Assembly (NCBI GenBank): GCA_000470055.1
Contig: HG326877.1
Coordinates: 757,661-821,660 of the forward strand
Length of the DNA: 64,000 bases
DNA from: Campylobacter coli 76339
Lineage (GTDB): Bacteria; Campylobacterota; Campylobacteria; Campylobacterales; Campylobacteraceae
Direction of reading: 5' to 3'
Shown here piece by piece: positions 26,421 through 36,168 of this stretch (position 1 is the first letter of the stretch; the number at the start of each line of letters is the position of its first letter). The position numbers were made by a program, and so were the translations under genes. The notes below the pieces were generated by a model. That model did not search any database. It saw only the letters and a list, made by a program, of their open reading frames with translations, and was not told where the DNA came from.

Positions 26421-27491
26421 ATGACCGCATATTTGCATATAGGAACTACTAATACAGGAAATCAAGAAAAACAAGGTTTCTTGATGCAAAATGAAGATAA
26501 GCTTTTAAAAAAAGGCTATATTTATCCAAAAAGCCTTAGAGTGGCAAATAGACATTGGGCTTTGGTGGATATAGTTTTAGAGCTAGTTCAAAAAGAAGAT
26601 ATTTTGCAAAAAGAGAGTATTTTAAGCTGTATTAAAAACGAAAGATTTCTTAGAACTATAGAAAATTTTAAAAGCGAAAGTGCTTTACATAAAGATAAAA
26701 AATTTATTTTTTCAGCTGAGGGTATAGTTTGGGATTTTTCTACTAAAAAACATGTAAAAATCTTAGAAAAGATTATGAGAGAGCTAGGCTTTACTCAAAT
26801 TTATATCATTGTGTATTTTAGAGATACTTTAGGTTATTTAAATTCGCACTGTTCTCAAGATCATAAAAACAATATGGGATACTATTCTGCCGATTTTGCT
26901 CCGCAAGATCATCCTAGAAAATACATTTTTGATTATGAGTGGATTTGTAAAACTCATGCTGAGGTGTTTGGAGAAGAAAATTTGATAGTAAGACTTCTAA
27001 GAGAGGATTATGTAGGAGGAACCTTGCTTAAAGATTTTGTTTATCATTTGGGACTTCAATGGGATGAAAGTTTTGTTTTAAAGCAAACCAAAAATGAAAG
27101 CTTCAATCTTTTGGGAATGGAGCTTATGTCAAGATTAAATCAAAAAGATTTAAAGCAAGACAATCTTAATTCTTTACTTTTTATGGCAAGAAGAAAATTT
27201 GAAGGAGCTAAGGAGAAAAGATTAAAATTTGCTGTGCAAAAAGATATTGCTAAGGCCTATGTGGATTATTTTGCTCCTTCGCTTGAGTGGGTAAAAAATA
27301 AATATTTTTCACATAAAAATTCTCTTTTTACGCCTGTAAATTGGGAAGAATATGAAGAAAATTATACTTTAACTCATACATTGAGCAAAGATTGGGATGA
27401 TGTGGCAGATTTTATAGCACAAATTATTGTTTCTAAAAATGATATAATCAGTTCCTTAAAAGAACAACTTGAATTTGCAAGGAAAGATTAG
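26421..27491 (+). CDS. Sulfotransferase-like protein with degenerate PAPS loop
   Basis: A 356-residue protein whose start (AYLHIGTTNTGNQEKQGFL) resembles the 5'-phosphosulfate-binding loop of sulfotransferase-like proteins (normally HIGxxKTGTTxxQ), but the Lys and the TT are replaced (TNTGNQ). KFIFSAEGI and YIIVYFRDTLGYLNSHCSQ resemble the 3'-phosphate strand and Arg-x-Ser region. It follows the DUF2920 gene by 21 bases with its own AAAGGA RBS and is convergent with the acp gene (four-base overlap). It may have lost sulfotransferase activity or use another donor. Function is not established. Confidence 0.65.
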   Translation: MTAYLHIGTTNTGNQEKQGFLMQNEDKLLKKGYIYPKSLRVANRHWALVDIVLELVQKEDILQKESILSCIKNERFLRTIENFKSESALHKDKKFIFSAEGIVWDFSTKKHVKILEKIMRELGFTQIYIIVYFRDTLGYLNSHCSQDHKNNMGYYSADFAPQDHPRKYIFDYEWICKTHAEVFGEENLIVRLLREDYVGGTLLKDFVYHLGLQWDESFVLKQTKNESFNLLGMELMSRLNQKDLKQDNLNSLLFMARRKFEGAKEKRLKFAVQKDIAKAYVDYFAPSLEWVKNKYFSHKNSLFTPVNWEEYEENYTLTHTLSKDWDDVADFIAQIIVSKNDIISSLKEQLEFARKD

Positions 27492-27715
27492 TCTTTCATT
27501 GCAGCTTCAAGCATTTTTTTGATATTTTCAAAGTTTTCAAAATTTTCAGGTGTGATAAATTCTGCTTTTAATGGTTTTTTATAAAATTTTTCTATTTCAG
27601 CAACCAAAGCCATGATATCGATGCTATCGATAAAATCTTCGCTTACAAGATTATTCATGCTCTCATCGATATCTGTTCTTTCTATGTTGATAAAAAAATG
27701 TTTAATTTCTTGCAT
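27488..27715 (-). CDS. Acyl carrier protein (specialised)
   Basis: A 75-residue carrier protein. EDFIDSIDIMALVAEIEKFY holds the phosphopantetheine attachment site, Ser31 in DSID (a variant of the usual DSL). It is acidic and helical. It lies 38 bases downstream of an adenylating enzyme, so the two probably form a loading pair like DltA/DltC. It is not the fatty-acid synthase AcpP, which normally clusters with fabF. Similar to Cj1308. It is the last gene of the pseB operon. Confidence 0.85.
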   Translation of the reverse strand: MQEIKHFFINIERTDIDESMNNLVSEDFIDSIDIMALVAEIEKFYKKPLKAEFITPENFENFENIKKMLEAAMKD

Positions 27716-27753
27716 TGTTTCTCCTTTGATTTTTAAAATTATAAAATGTTTGT

Positions 27754-29262
27754 CTAAATAATTTCACCCAACACCTTTCTATCAATTTTTCCATTTTGAT
27801 TAAGCTTAAAACTATCAAGCTTTATGAAATTTTTTGGGACCATGTAGCCAGGCAATTTTTCTTTTAAAAAGACCTTAAAATCAATTTCTTCTTCGCTTTC
27901 ATAAAAACAAACAATATCTTCTTTAAAAATACAAGCACTATTTTTGACTTTTGGATGAGAGTTAATCACGCTTTCTATTTCTCCAAGCTCAATGCGGTGC
28001 CCCATGTATTTGATCTGATTGTCTGCACGTCCATAGCATAAAAGCTCACCTCGTTCATTATAAGCGACTATATCGCCTGTTTTATATAAAAGATCTAGGT
28101 AATTATCGTGTAAAGGATTTTGAATAAAAGCTTTTTGTGTTTTTTCTTTATCGTTGTAATATCCTAAAGACAAAGAAGTTCCTCTCACATACAGTTCACC
28201 TTTTATGCCTGTTTGCTTAGGATTTATCAAATTCATATTTTCATCAAAGACTAAAAGTTCTGTATTTTTACAAGCTTTGCCTATGGGTAAAAGCTCTTCA
28301 TCTTTAAATTCGCGATCCACTATATAAAAAGAACATACATCGGTGATTTCTGTAGGGCCATAAAGATTGGCGAAAAGCGTATCGGATAAATGTTTACGCC
28401 AAATGTTTAATTGTTTATTAGGCATGATTTCTCCGCAAAATAACACCTTTTTTAAGTTTTTTAGAATAGAAGCTTTTACTGCATTGGTATTTGCAAAATA
28501 AATTAGTACCGAAGGTACCCAAAATATAGCGCTAACCTTTTCTTTTTCTAGGCAATCTAAAATTTTATTTGGAAAAGCAAAAAGATGATTAGGTAAAAGG
28601 TGTAAGGTTGCTCCTGCTTTTACGCTTGAAAAAATATCTAAAATACTATTGTCAAAATAAAATGGTGCTTGATTGGCTAAAATCTCATTTTCATCGAATT
28701 TGAAAGTTTCGCACACCCAAAAAGTATAATCAATTACACTCTTATGTGCTATGCTTACTCCTTTTGGAATTCCCGTACTTCCACTTGTAAAAAATACATA
28801 GAGTAAATTAGTATCGATATGTTTTTCTTTGGCAATTTGGATTAAGTTTTCATCTATGTTAAAACTTTCAAAATCTTCTGTGTAAAGTGTAGGTAAAGCT
28901 AAATCAAATTTTAATTCTTTTGAAGTGATGAAAAGCTTAGGCTTTAAAATCTCTATGACTTTTTCTACTCTTTCTTTAGGACTTTTTTCATCTAAAAGTG
29001 TATAAAAATTTCCACTGAGTGCCACTCCAAAGAATGAAATCAAACAATCAATTCCTTTGGGTAGTATTATTAAAACAGGGCTTTGAGTGGGACTATCATT
29101 TCCTAATTTTCTTAAAATTTCACTGGCTACTTTTTTAGAAGAAAGATCAAAGTCTTTATAAGTGATTTCTTTTCTTTCTTTGGCAAAGGGTTCTATAAAA
29201 GCAGTTTTTTCACTAAAATTAGCAAGGCTTTTTTCTAAAAAGTTGTAGATGTGGGTGGTCAT
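27754..29262 (-). CDS. AMP-binding acid:carrier-protein ligase (DltA-like)
   Basis: A 502-residue adenylate-forming enzyme. The motifs appear in order: FFTSGSTGIPKGV (159-164 core), FYFDNSILDIF, LYGPTEITDV (301-305 core), YKTGDIV, GRADNQIKYMGHRIELGEIE and the C-terminal Lys in NGKIDRK. It resembles D-alanine:carrier-protein ligase and single NRPS adenylation domains, and probably activates a small amino or hydroxy acid and loads it on the adjacent carrier protein. It corresponds to Cj1307. With no condensation domain nearby, the AAC(3)-like protein upstream is the natural candidate acceptor enzyme. The substrate is unknown. Confidence 0.87.
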   Translation of the reverse strand: MTTHIYNFLEKSLANFSEKTAFIEPFAKERKEITYKDFDLSSKKVASEILRKLGNDSPTQSPVLIILPKGIDCLISFFGVALSGNFYTLLDEKSPKERVEKVIEILKPKLFITSKELKFDLALPTLYTEDFESFNIDENLIQIAKEKHIDTNLLYVFFTSGSTGIPKGVSIAHKSVIDYTFWVCETFKFDENEILANQAPFYFDNSILDIFSSVKAGATLHLLPNHLFAFPNKILDCLEKEKVSAIFWVPSVLIYFANTNAVKASILKNLKKVLFCGEIMPNKQLNIWRKHLSDTLFANLYGPTEITDVCSFYIVDREFKDEELLPIGKACKNTELLVFDENMNLINPKQTGIKGELYVRGTSLSLGYYNDKEKTQKAFIQNPLHDNYLDLLYKTGDIVAYNERGELLCYGRADNQIKYMGHRIELGEIESVINSHPKVKNSACIFKEDIVCFYESEEEIDFKVFLKEKLPGYMVPKNFIKLDSFKLNQNGKIDRKVLGEII

Positions 29263-29334
29263 AGTTTCCCTTTTTTTGGTTTTTTTGTAATAAATAAAAT
29301 GTTGATTTTAATTTCGGGTATATTTTCTAAAATT

Positions 29335-30135
29335 TCATAAAATTGTTTCATCTTCTATCTTCTTATATATAGCTAATTTATTATTATTTAAGGATTTGCA
29401 TAGTGCTTGAATATACTCTTTAGCATTATAAATTTCTATAAAATTTTTAGCAAAATTCATTTTTTTATAATCGTGTGTTTTTTGAATTATAGAATTAATT
29501 TTATCAATATCACATAAATAAGATTGTTGCAAATCTCTAACATAATAATTAATGGTTATTGTTTTTTCTTCGCTTTTTTCATTTATTAGAGTGCCTTTAA
29601 ATTTTTTAAAATATCTGCAAAAAGTTGTATTTTTTTCTTCTGCATAATGAACTAAAGCATGTCCTTGGTTTAAGCCAAAAATCATATATTTTCCATTTTC
29701 CTTGGTTAAAATATCATATACGGAATTTTCTCCAAAACAACTTGTAGTATCTTTTAAAAATAATTCTTCTTTAGTACCTTTTATAGCAAAAGAAAAAATA
29801 GGGTCATTTGTGCGTTTTACCCCTTCTTGTTTTCTAAAAAACTCATTTAATACTCCCACTTTTGTTTTGGAATTTAGTTTATCATAAACCTCATTTTTAC
29901 AAAAACTATAAGTAAAGGTTGGCATGATTAAAGTTCCTTCTTTGCCTATTACTTCAAAGAAAGAATCTAGTATAGTTTGTAAAAATTCATTTTTTGGAAG
30001 CAAGGGTATTCCAAAATTAAAAAGTTCAGTATGTACACATAAAATATCACCTTTTTTTATACCTAACTTAAGAAAAGTATCTATTAAATCTCTATTAGAG
30101 TATTTTTTATCATTGTATTCTAAAAAATATTTCAT
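29335..30135 (-). CDS. AAC(3)-family N-acyltransferase
   Basis: A 266-residue protein of the aminoglycoside 3-N-acetyltransferase fold. GIKKGDILCVHTELFNFG, GTLIMPTFTYSFC, VGVLNEFFRKQEGVKRTNDP and FGLNQGHALVHYAEE match the family blocks, including the catalytic His region. In Campylobacter this position is held by Cj1296/Cj1297, split in NCTC 11168 but one frame here. A role in antibiotic resistance is unlikely; in this island it more plausibly acylates an amino group of a nonulosonic acid. It overlaps the DUF4910 gene by four bases. Confidence 0.83.
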   Translation of the reverse strand: MKYFLEYNDKKYSNRDLIDTFLKLGIKKGDILCVHTELFNFGIPLLPKNEFLQTILDSFFEVIGKEGTLIMPTFTYSFCKNEVYDKLNSKTKVGVLNEFFRKQEGVKRTNDPIFSFAIKGTKEELFLKDTTSCFGENSVYDILTKENGKYMIFGLNQGHALVHYAEEKNTTFCRYFKKFKGTLINEKSEEKTITINYYVRDLQQSYLCDIDKINSIIQKTHDYKKMNFAKNFIEIYNAKEYIQALCKSLNNNKLAIYKKIEDETIL

Positions 30136-31439
30136 TTTACAAGTCCATAAAATTTTATTTTTTCCAAAAGCTCTTTAAATTTATAAGCTTGCATGTTTAA
30201 GATATTAGCTATATCAATGATATCATTTTGACCGTCACAGTAGGCAAGGAAGTTGCACGCCAAGGGAATATCATTGGCAGTGCTAAGAGTATGGTAAAGT
30301 CCTCTTTTGCCAAGATTGGGTTCGCATGTCACAGTGTTTTCATAGACGGAATTGATTTCTAAATTTAAGATTATCTCTTGCATGCTTTGAAGTCCACCCA
30401 TTAAACCCTTAGCCGAAATAAAATCTAAATCATCTTTTGATGTATGATATTCTTTATAGTTTAGATGTTTTGTGCGGCATATTCCTACTATATTTAAATT
30501 CACAAGTGGAGCATTGTATTGCCTTTCATCGCTCCCACGCTCCAAAAAGCTAAATTCTTTAAAATTTTCTTTATCTTTAAGTGTGTGCAAAGCAACCTTA
30601 TCACTTAGCGAATTTTCTTTTGGAGTGTGTATAAGTGAGTGAGTATTATCATCTCCTAAGCAAGAAAGCACAAAACCTGCTTTAACATGTTTTTTTAAGT
30701 GATCTAAATGCTTGCTAAGATAAACTATAGAGCCTATGGTTTCAGGAATGATAACAAAACGGTAATTGTATTTTCTTTCTTTTAAATTTAAAAGCCATTT
30801 AGCTAAGAAAATGGCTACTATAGGGCCGCTAAGTTCGTTATTTGCCATAGAAGGATGACAAAGATAGCTTGAGAGTAAAATTTCATCTTTTGAATTTTGA
30901 GTGCTAGGGATTATAAAATCAGCATAATTTAAAACCCCGTTCTCATCGTGTTTTGCATCGATAAAGACTTTGTATCGGCCTTTTTTTAAATTTTTTCTTT
31001 CATTATGCGTGATGCAAAATCCCCAGCACCTTTTATAATAACTTGTCACATAAGGGATAGCATCAGGCATTTTTTCTATAGAGTAAAGATGCTTTTCAAG
31101 TTCTTCAAGTTCTATTTCTTTATCTATGGCTTCGCTGTAGTTTAAAAGATGTAGATTGTGCTTTTTAAAATCACAAATTTTCTTCCCTTCCGGGGTGATG
31201 ATATAGGCTTCTTTAGCATTCCATTCATCAGGGACTATCCAGTCAAAAACCTTTGTCCCACTTTTGATAGAGTGAAATTTGAGTATATTTTCTCCTAGGG
31301 CTTTATCTAGTATTTCCAGACTAGCTCTAAAACCTTGTCCTGTGATACTTCTAGGAATGGGAAAAAGTTCTTTGGCAAGTTCATACATAGCCTTGCCTGT
31401 TTGTTTAAAACTTTGACTTCTAAAGTCTAATTTATTCAT
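30132..31439 (-). CDS. DUF4910 aminopeptidase-like protein (Cj1295-like)
   Basis: A 435-residue protein of the DUF4910 family with an M28-like zinc-peptidase core and a C-terminal winged-helix-like tail (DIANILNMQAYKFKELLEKI). Likely metal ligands lie in LSSYLCHPSMANNELSGP, VIIPETIGS and in the ERGSDERQYNAP and EYHTSKDDLDF stretches. In C. jejuni, Cj1295 is needed for a di-O-methylglyceric acid form of pseudaminic acid. There the gene is switched by a G tract; here the frame is continuous without a long tract. It lies between pseC and the acyltransferase. The biochemical step is unknown. Confidence 0.85.
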   Translation of the reverse strand: MNKLDFRSQSFKQTGKAMYELAKELFPIPRSITGQGFRASLEILDKALGENILKFHSIKSGTKVFDWIVPDEWNAKEAYIITPEGKKICDFKKHNLHLLNYSEAIDKEIELEELEKHLYSIEKMPDAIPYVTSYYKRCWGFCITHNERKNLKKGRYKVFIDAKHDENGVLNYADFIIPSTQNSKDEILLSSYLCHPSMANNELSGPIVAIFLAKWLLNLKERKYNYRFVIIPETIGSIVYLSKHLDHLKKHVKAGFVLSCLGDDNTHSLIHTPKENSLSDKVALHTLKDKENFKEFSFLERGSDERQYNAPLVNLNIVGICRTKHLNYKEYHTSKDDLDFISAKGLMGGLQSMQEIILNLEINSVYENTVTCEPNLGKRGLYHTLSTANDIPLACNFLAYCDGQNDIIDIANILNMQAYKFKELLEKIKFYGLVK

Positions 31440-31461
31440 AAATCTCCCCCGTTTTTCTTTT

Positions 31462-32574
31462 TTAAAATTTTTCGAGTATACTAAATAAAGTATCTCTTAC
31501 AAATTTTGCATCTTTTAAGCTCATTTCTTGATGACAAGGTATGCTAATTTCGGCTTTGTAAAAATTATCTGCATTTTTAAGTCTTATTTCTCCTAAGAGT
31601 TTTTTATAAAAACTAAACTCATAAGTAGGTTTATAATGCACTTGTACACCCAGCCCAGCTTTAAGCAAATTTTCAAAAATTTCTTCTTTTGGACAATAAA
31701 ATTCCGGAAAGAGCAAAATAGGATATAAATGTCTTGAACTTTTTTTATAATCTTTGATTTTTATAGTAGAAAAATAAGGATTTTTTTCAAATTCTTTATC
31801 ATAAAAATTTGCAATTTCTTCGCGTTTTTTAAGATTGTGATCTAGTTTTTTAAGTTGATTTATCCCTAAAGCACAAGCAACATCGCTTAAGCGATAATTA
31901 TAACCAAGATCACACATATCGCTATCCCAAAGCCTTTTTTTAACGATACCATGGCTTCTTAAAAGTTTTATTTTAGAGATTAATTCTTCATTATTGCTTA
32001 CTACAGCACCCCCCTCAAAAGTGGTAATAGGCTTAACAGGGTGAAAAGAAAAAATGCTTAAATCCGCCATAGAACCCACTTTTTTACCCTTATACTCACT
32101 GCCTAAAGCATGACTTGCATCATCAATTAAAGGGATATTGTATTTTTTGGCAAGATTTAAAATCTCATCCATTTCAACACTATTACCCCCAAAATCCACC
32201 ACGCTTATAGCTCCTATATCGGTGCTATTTTTTACAAGCCTTGCTTCGAGCTTGTTCTCATCGATATTGCCATCATTTTTAATATCGATAAATTCTACTT
32301 TTGCTCCTGCCATTAAAGCTGCATTAGCCGTAGCTGCAAAAGTTAAAGGAGTGGTTAAGACTATTTTGTTTTTGACATTTAAAGCTGTATAGGCAAGATG
32401 AAGAGCGGAGGTGGCTGAATTTAACACACAAGCGTGCTTAACGCCTATGTATTCGCAAAGTGCTTCTTCAAATTCATCGACTTTTTTGCCACCGGTTAAA
32501 AATTCACCCTTTAGCGCGCTTAAAACCGCTTCTATATCGCTTTGATCGATATTTTGGTGAGAATAAGTAATCAT
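31462..32574 (-). CDS. pseC: PseC, UDP-4-keto-sugar aminotransferase
   Basis: A 370-residue PLP-dependent aminotransferase that forms UDP-4-amino-4,6-dideoxy-L-AltNAc, step two of pseudaminic acid synthesis. MITYSHQNIDQSDIEAV, NSATSALHLAYTAL, IDDASHALGSEYKGKKVG and the PLP lysine in SIFSFHPVKPITTFEGG are visible. Equivalent to Cj1294. Its start codon directly follows the pseB stop. The gene is intact. Confidence 0.95.
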   Translation of the reverse strand: MITYSHQNIDQSDIEAVLSALKGEFLTGGKKVDEFEEALCEYIGVKHACVLNSATSALHLAYTALNVKNKIVLTTPLTFAATANAALMAGAKVEFIDIKNDGNIDENKLEARLVKNSTDIGAISVVDFGGNSVEMDEILNLAKKYNIPLIDDASHALGSEYKGKKVGSMADLSIFSFHPVKPITTFEGGAVVSNNEELISKIKLLRSHGIVKKRLWDSDMCDLGYNYRLSDVACALGINQLKKLDHNLKKREEIANFYDKEFEKNPYFSTIKIKDYKKSSRHLYPILLFPEFYCPKEEIFENLLKAGLGVQVHYKPTYEFSFYKKLLGEIRLKNADNFYKAEISIPCHQEMSLKDAKFVRDTLFSILEKF

Positions 32575-33606
<1,032 letters not shown>

Positions 33607-33633
33607 TTAAAAAGCTTAAAGCAATAAGCGTTC

Positions 33634-34194
33634 CTATTTTAAAATTCTTGGCAAAGTTATACCTGTTTGAGCTTGATATTTACCTTTTTTATCTTTGTAG
33701 GTTGTATCGCATTTTTCATCACCTTGTAAAAATAACACTTGTGCAATGCCTTCATTGGCGTAAATTTTTGCAGGCGAGGGTGTAGTGTTTGAAATTTCTA
33801 TGGTTATATGTCCTTCAAAGCCTGGTTCAAAAGGAGTTACATTTACGATGATGCCACATCTTGCATAGGTGCTTTTTCCAAGACAAATAGCTAAAACATC
33901 ATCAGGCATTTTAAAATATTCTATAGTTCTAGCAAGTGCAAAAGAATTAGCAGGGACTATGCATACATCACCTTCAAAATCCACCACATTTTCTTCTAAA
34001 AAATTTTTTGGATCCACTACGGTAGAATTTACATTGGTAAAAATCTTAAATTCACGCCCCACGCGTATATCATAACCATAGCTCGAAAGCCCATAGCTTA
34101 CTACGCCTTTACCTATATTTGCTTCGCAAAAAGGCTCTATCATCTGATGTTCGAGCGCCATTTTTCTTATCCAATTGTCTGCTTTTAAACCCAT
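33634..34194 (-). CDS. dcd: dCTP deaminase
   Basis: A 186-residue dCTP deaminase, which makes dUTP for dTMP synthesis. [37 protein letters not shown] (with the catalytic Glu in FEPGFEGH) and the C-terminal [12 protein letters not shown] are diagnostic, and the length is typical. Equivalent to Cj1292. It marks the boundary where the glycosylation island gives way to housekeeping genes. Confidence 0.96.
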   Translation of the reverse strand: MGLKADNWIRKMALEHQMIEPFCEANIGKGVVSYGLSSYGYDIRVGREFKIFTNVNSTVVDPKNFLEENVVDFEGDVCIVPANSFALARTIEYFKMPDDVLAICLGKSTYARCGIIVNVTPFEPGFEGHITIEISNTTPSPAKIYANEGIAQVLFLQGDEKCDTTYKDKKGKYQAQTGITLPRILK

Positions 34195-34311
34195 TTAACA
34201 TACCTTTATTTTTAAACATAATTTTTTTTGGATTATAGCTTATTTTTTATATTTTATGAAACTTTTAAGTGTGAAATTTTATTTTTTAAAGTTAAATTTC
34301 AAGTTTTTTAA

Positions 34312-34317
34312 TATAAT
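34312..34317 (+). promoter_or_regulatory. -10 box of the accB-accC promoter
   Basis: TATAAT preceded by AT-rich T-tract sequence in the 158-base gap between divergent dcd and accB; AGGAGATG (RBS) precedes the accB ATG at 34353. Confidence 0.65.
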
Positions 34318-34352
34318 ACTAGATTAAGTTCTTAAAATCAGGAGATGAAGAT

Positions 34353-34808
34353 ATGACAAAAGAAGAGATTAAAGAATTAGTAAATTTATTTGCCGAAGCT
34401 AATATCAGTAAAATAAAAATCAAAGAACAAGATGGATTTGAAATCGAACTTGAAAGAGATATGTGTTGTGATGTTCCAGCTCCTTTGGCTTGTCCACCTG
34501 TTCCAGCTCCACAACCTATAAATGTTAATGTAGTTAATGAAGCGCAACCTTCAAGCACAAAATCAAATAAACCAAGTATAAACAGCCCTATGGTAGGTAC
34601 TTTCTACCAAGCTCCAAGCCCAGGCGCAGCTCCTTTTGTGAAAGTGGGCAGTTCAGTTAAAAAAGGTGATACTATCGCTATCATCGAAGCGATGAAAATC
34701 ATGAATGAGATCGAAGCTGAATTTGATTGTAGAATAGTAGAAATTTTAGTTGCAGACGGTCAGCCTGTAGAATTTGGCATGCCTTTATTTACGGTGGAGA
34801 AATTATAA
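34353..34808 (+). CDS. accB: Biotin carboxyl carrier protein of acetyl-CoA carboxylase
   Basis: A 151-residue BCCP. The N-terminal helical part is followed by a Pro/Ala-rich linker (residues 41-75) and a biotinyl domain with Lys115 in IEAMKIMNEIEAE. It carries CO2 from AccC to the carboxyltransferase in the first step of fatty acid synthesis. accC starts one base after its stop. Equivalent to Cj1291c. Confidence 0.96.
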   Translation: MTKEEIKELVNLFAEANISKIKIKEQDGFEIELERDMCCDVPAPLACPPVPAPQPINVNVVNEAQPSSTKSNKPSINSPMVGTFYQAPSPGAAPFVKVGSSVKKGDTIAIIEAMKIMNEIEAEFDCRIVEILVADGQPVEFGMPLFTVEKL

Positions 34809-34809
34809 A

Positions 34810-36141
34810 ATGGAAATTAAAAGCATTTTAATTGCTAATCGTGGAGAAATAGCACTTCGAGCTTTAAGAACAATCAAAGAAATGGGAAAAAAAGCAATTT
34901 GCGTTTATTCTGAAGCAGATAAAGATGCTTTGTATTTAAAATATGCAGATGCAAGCATTTGTATAGGAAAAGCAAGAAGTTCTGAAAGTTATCTCAATAT
35001 ACCTGCTATTATTTCAGCAGCTGAAATTGCAGAAGCGGATGCGATTTTTCCAGGTTATGGATTTTTAAGCGAAAATCAAACTTTTGTTGAAATTTGTGCT
35101 AAGCACAATATCAAATTTATAGGACCTTCAGTTGAAGCTATGAATTTGATGAGTGATAAATCAAAAGCTAAACAAGTGATGCAAAGAGCAGGGGTTCCTG
35201 TTATACCAGGAAGTGATGGGGCTTTAGCAGGTGCTGAAGCAGCTAAAAAACTTGCTAAAGAGATCGGCTATCCTGTGATTTTAAAAGCAGCAGCTGGGGG
35301 TGGAGGTCGTGGAATGCGCGTAGTGGAGCACGAAAAAGACCTTGAAAAAGCATATTGGTCAGCCGAAAGTGAAGCAATGACAGCTTTTGGTGATGGGACT
35401 ATGTATATGGAAAAATATATACAAAATCCACGCCATATAGAAGTTCAAATCATTGGAGATAGTTTTGGAAATGTGATCCATATTGGTGAGAGAGATTGCT
35501 CTATGCAAAGACGCCATCAAAAACTTATAGAAGAATCTCCGGCAATTTTGCTTGATGAGAAAACCCGTGCAAGACTTCATGAAACAGCAGTAAAAGCTGC
35601 TAAAGCTATAAGTTATGAGGGTGCAGGAACTTTTGAATTTTTAGTAGATAAAAATTTGGATTTTTATTTTATAGAGATGAATACGCGTTTGCAAGTTGAG
35701 CATTGTGTGAGTGAAATGGTAAGCGGGATTGATATTATTGAGCAAATGATCAAAGTAGCTGAAGGCTATGCTTTACCATCTCAAGAAAATGTAAAATTAA
35801 AAGGACATTCTATAGAATGTAGAATCACAGCTGAAGATCCTAAGACTTTCTTGCCAAGTCCAGGTAAAATCATAAAATATATTCCACCTGCAGGACGCAA
35901 TGTTAGAATGGAAAGTCATTGCTATCAAGATTACAGCGTGCCACCGTATTATGATTCTATGATAGGAAAACTTGTGGTTTGGGCAGAAGATCGCAACAAA
36001 GCTATTTCAAAAATGAAAGTGGCTTTAGATGAGTTGATTATAGGTGGGATTAAAACTACTAAAGATTTTCATCTTGCAATGATGGATAATCCTGATTTTA
36101 TTAGTAACAATTACGATACTAACTATCTTGCTAGACATTAA
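34810..36141 (+). CDS. accC: Biotin carboxylase subunit of acetyl-CoA carboxylase
   Basis: A 443-residue ATP-grasp biotin carboxylase. SILIANRGEIALRALR, the ATP loop LKAAAGGGGRGMRVVE, QIIGDSFGNVIHIGERDCS, EMNTRLQVEHCVSEM and the C-terminal PPYYDSMIGKLVV are canonical. The ATG at 34810 (MEIKSILIANRG) is chosen over an upstream in-frame start inside accB. Equivalent to Cj1290c. Confidence 0.97.
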   Translation: MEIKSILIANRGEIALRALRTIKEMGKKAICVYSEADKDALYLKYADASICIGKARSSESYLNIPAIISAAEIAEADAIFPGYGFLSENQTFVEICAKHNIKFIGPSVEAMNLMSDKSKAKQVMQRAGVPVIPGSDGALAGAEAAKKLAKEIGYPVILKAAAGGGGRGMRVVEHEKDLEKAYWSAESEAMTAFGDGTMYMEKYIQNPRHIEVQIIGDSFGNVIHIGERDCSMQRRHQKLIEESPAILLDEKTRARLHETAVKAAKAISYEGAGTFEFLVDKNLDFYFIEMNTRLQVEHCVSEMVSGIDIIEQMIKVAEGYALPSQENVKLKGHSIECRITAEDPKTFLPSPGKIIKYIPPAGRNVRMESHCYQDYSVPPYYDSMIGKLVVWAEDRNKAISKMKVALDELIIGGIKTTKDFHLAMMDNPDFISNNYDTNYLARH

Positions 36142-36168
36142 TCAAGATGGATTTTTTCCATCTTGATT
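36140..36168. terminator. Bidirectional terminator between accC and the surA-like gene
   Basis: A perfect 12-bp inverted repeat (AATCAAGATGGA and TCCATCTTGATT) with a TTTTT loop lies between the convergent stop codons and overlaps the accC TAA. Short T runs follow on the plus strand. Confidence 0.85.

Noticed and set aside
29335-30135. AAC(3)-like gene as an antibiotic resistance determinant
   Set aside because: Embedded in the pseudaminic acid operon and diverged from resistance enzymes; a glycan acyltransferase role is more likely.
32000-32015. Short C run in pseC as a contingency locus
   Set aside because: Too short and within a conserved catalytic part of an essential pathway gene; the frame is intact.
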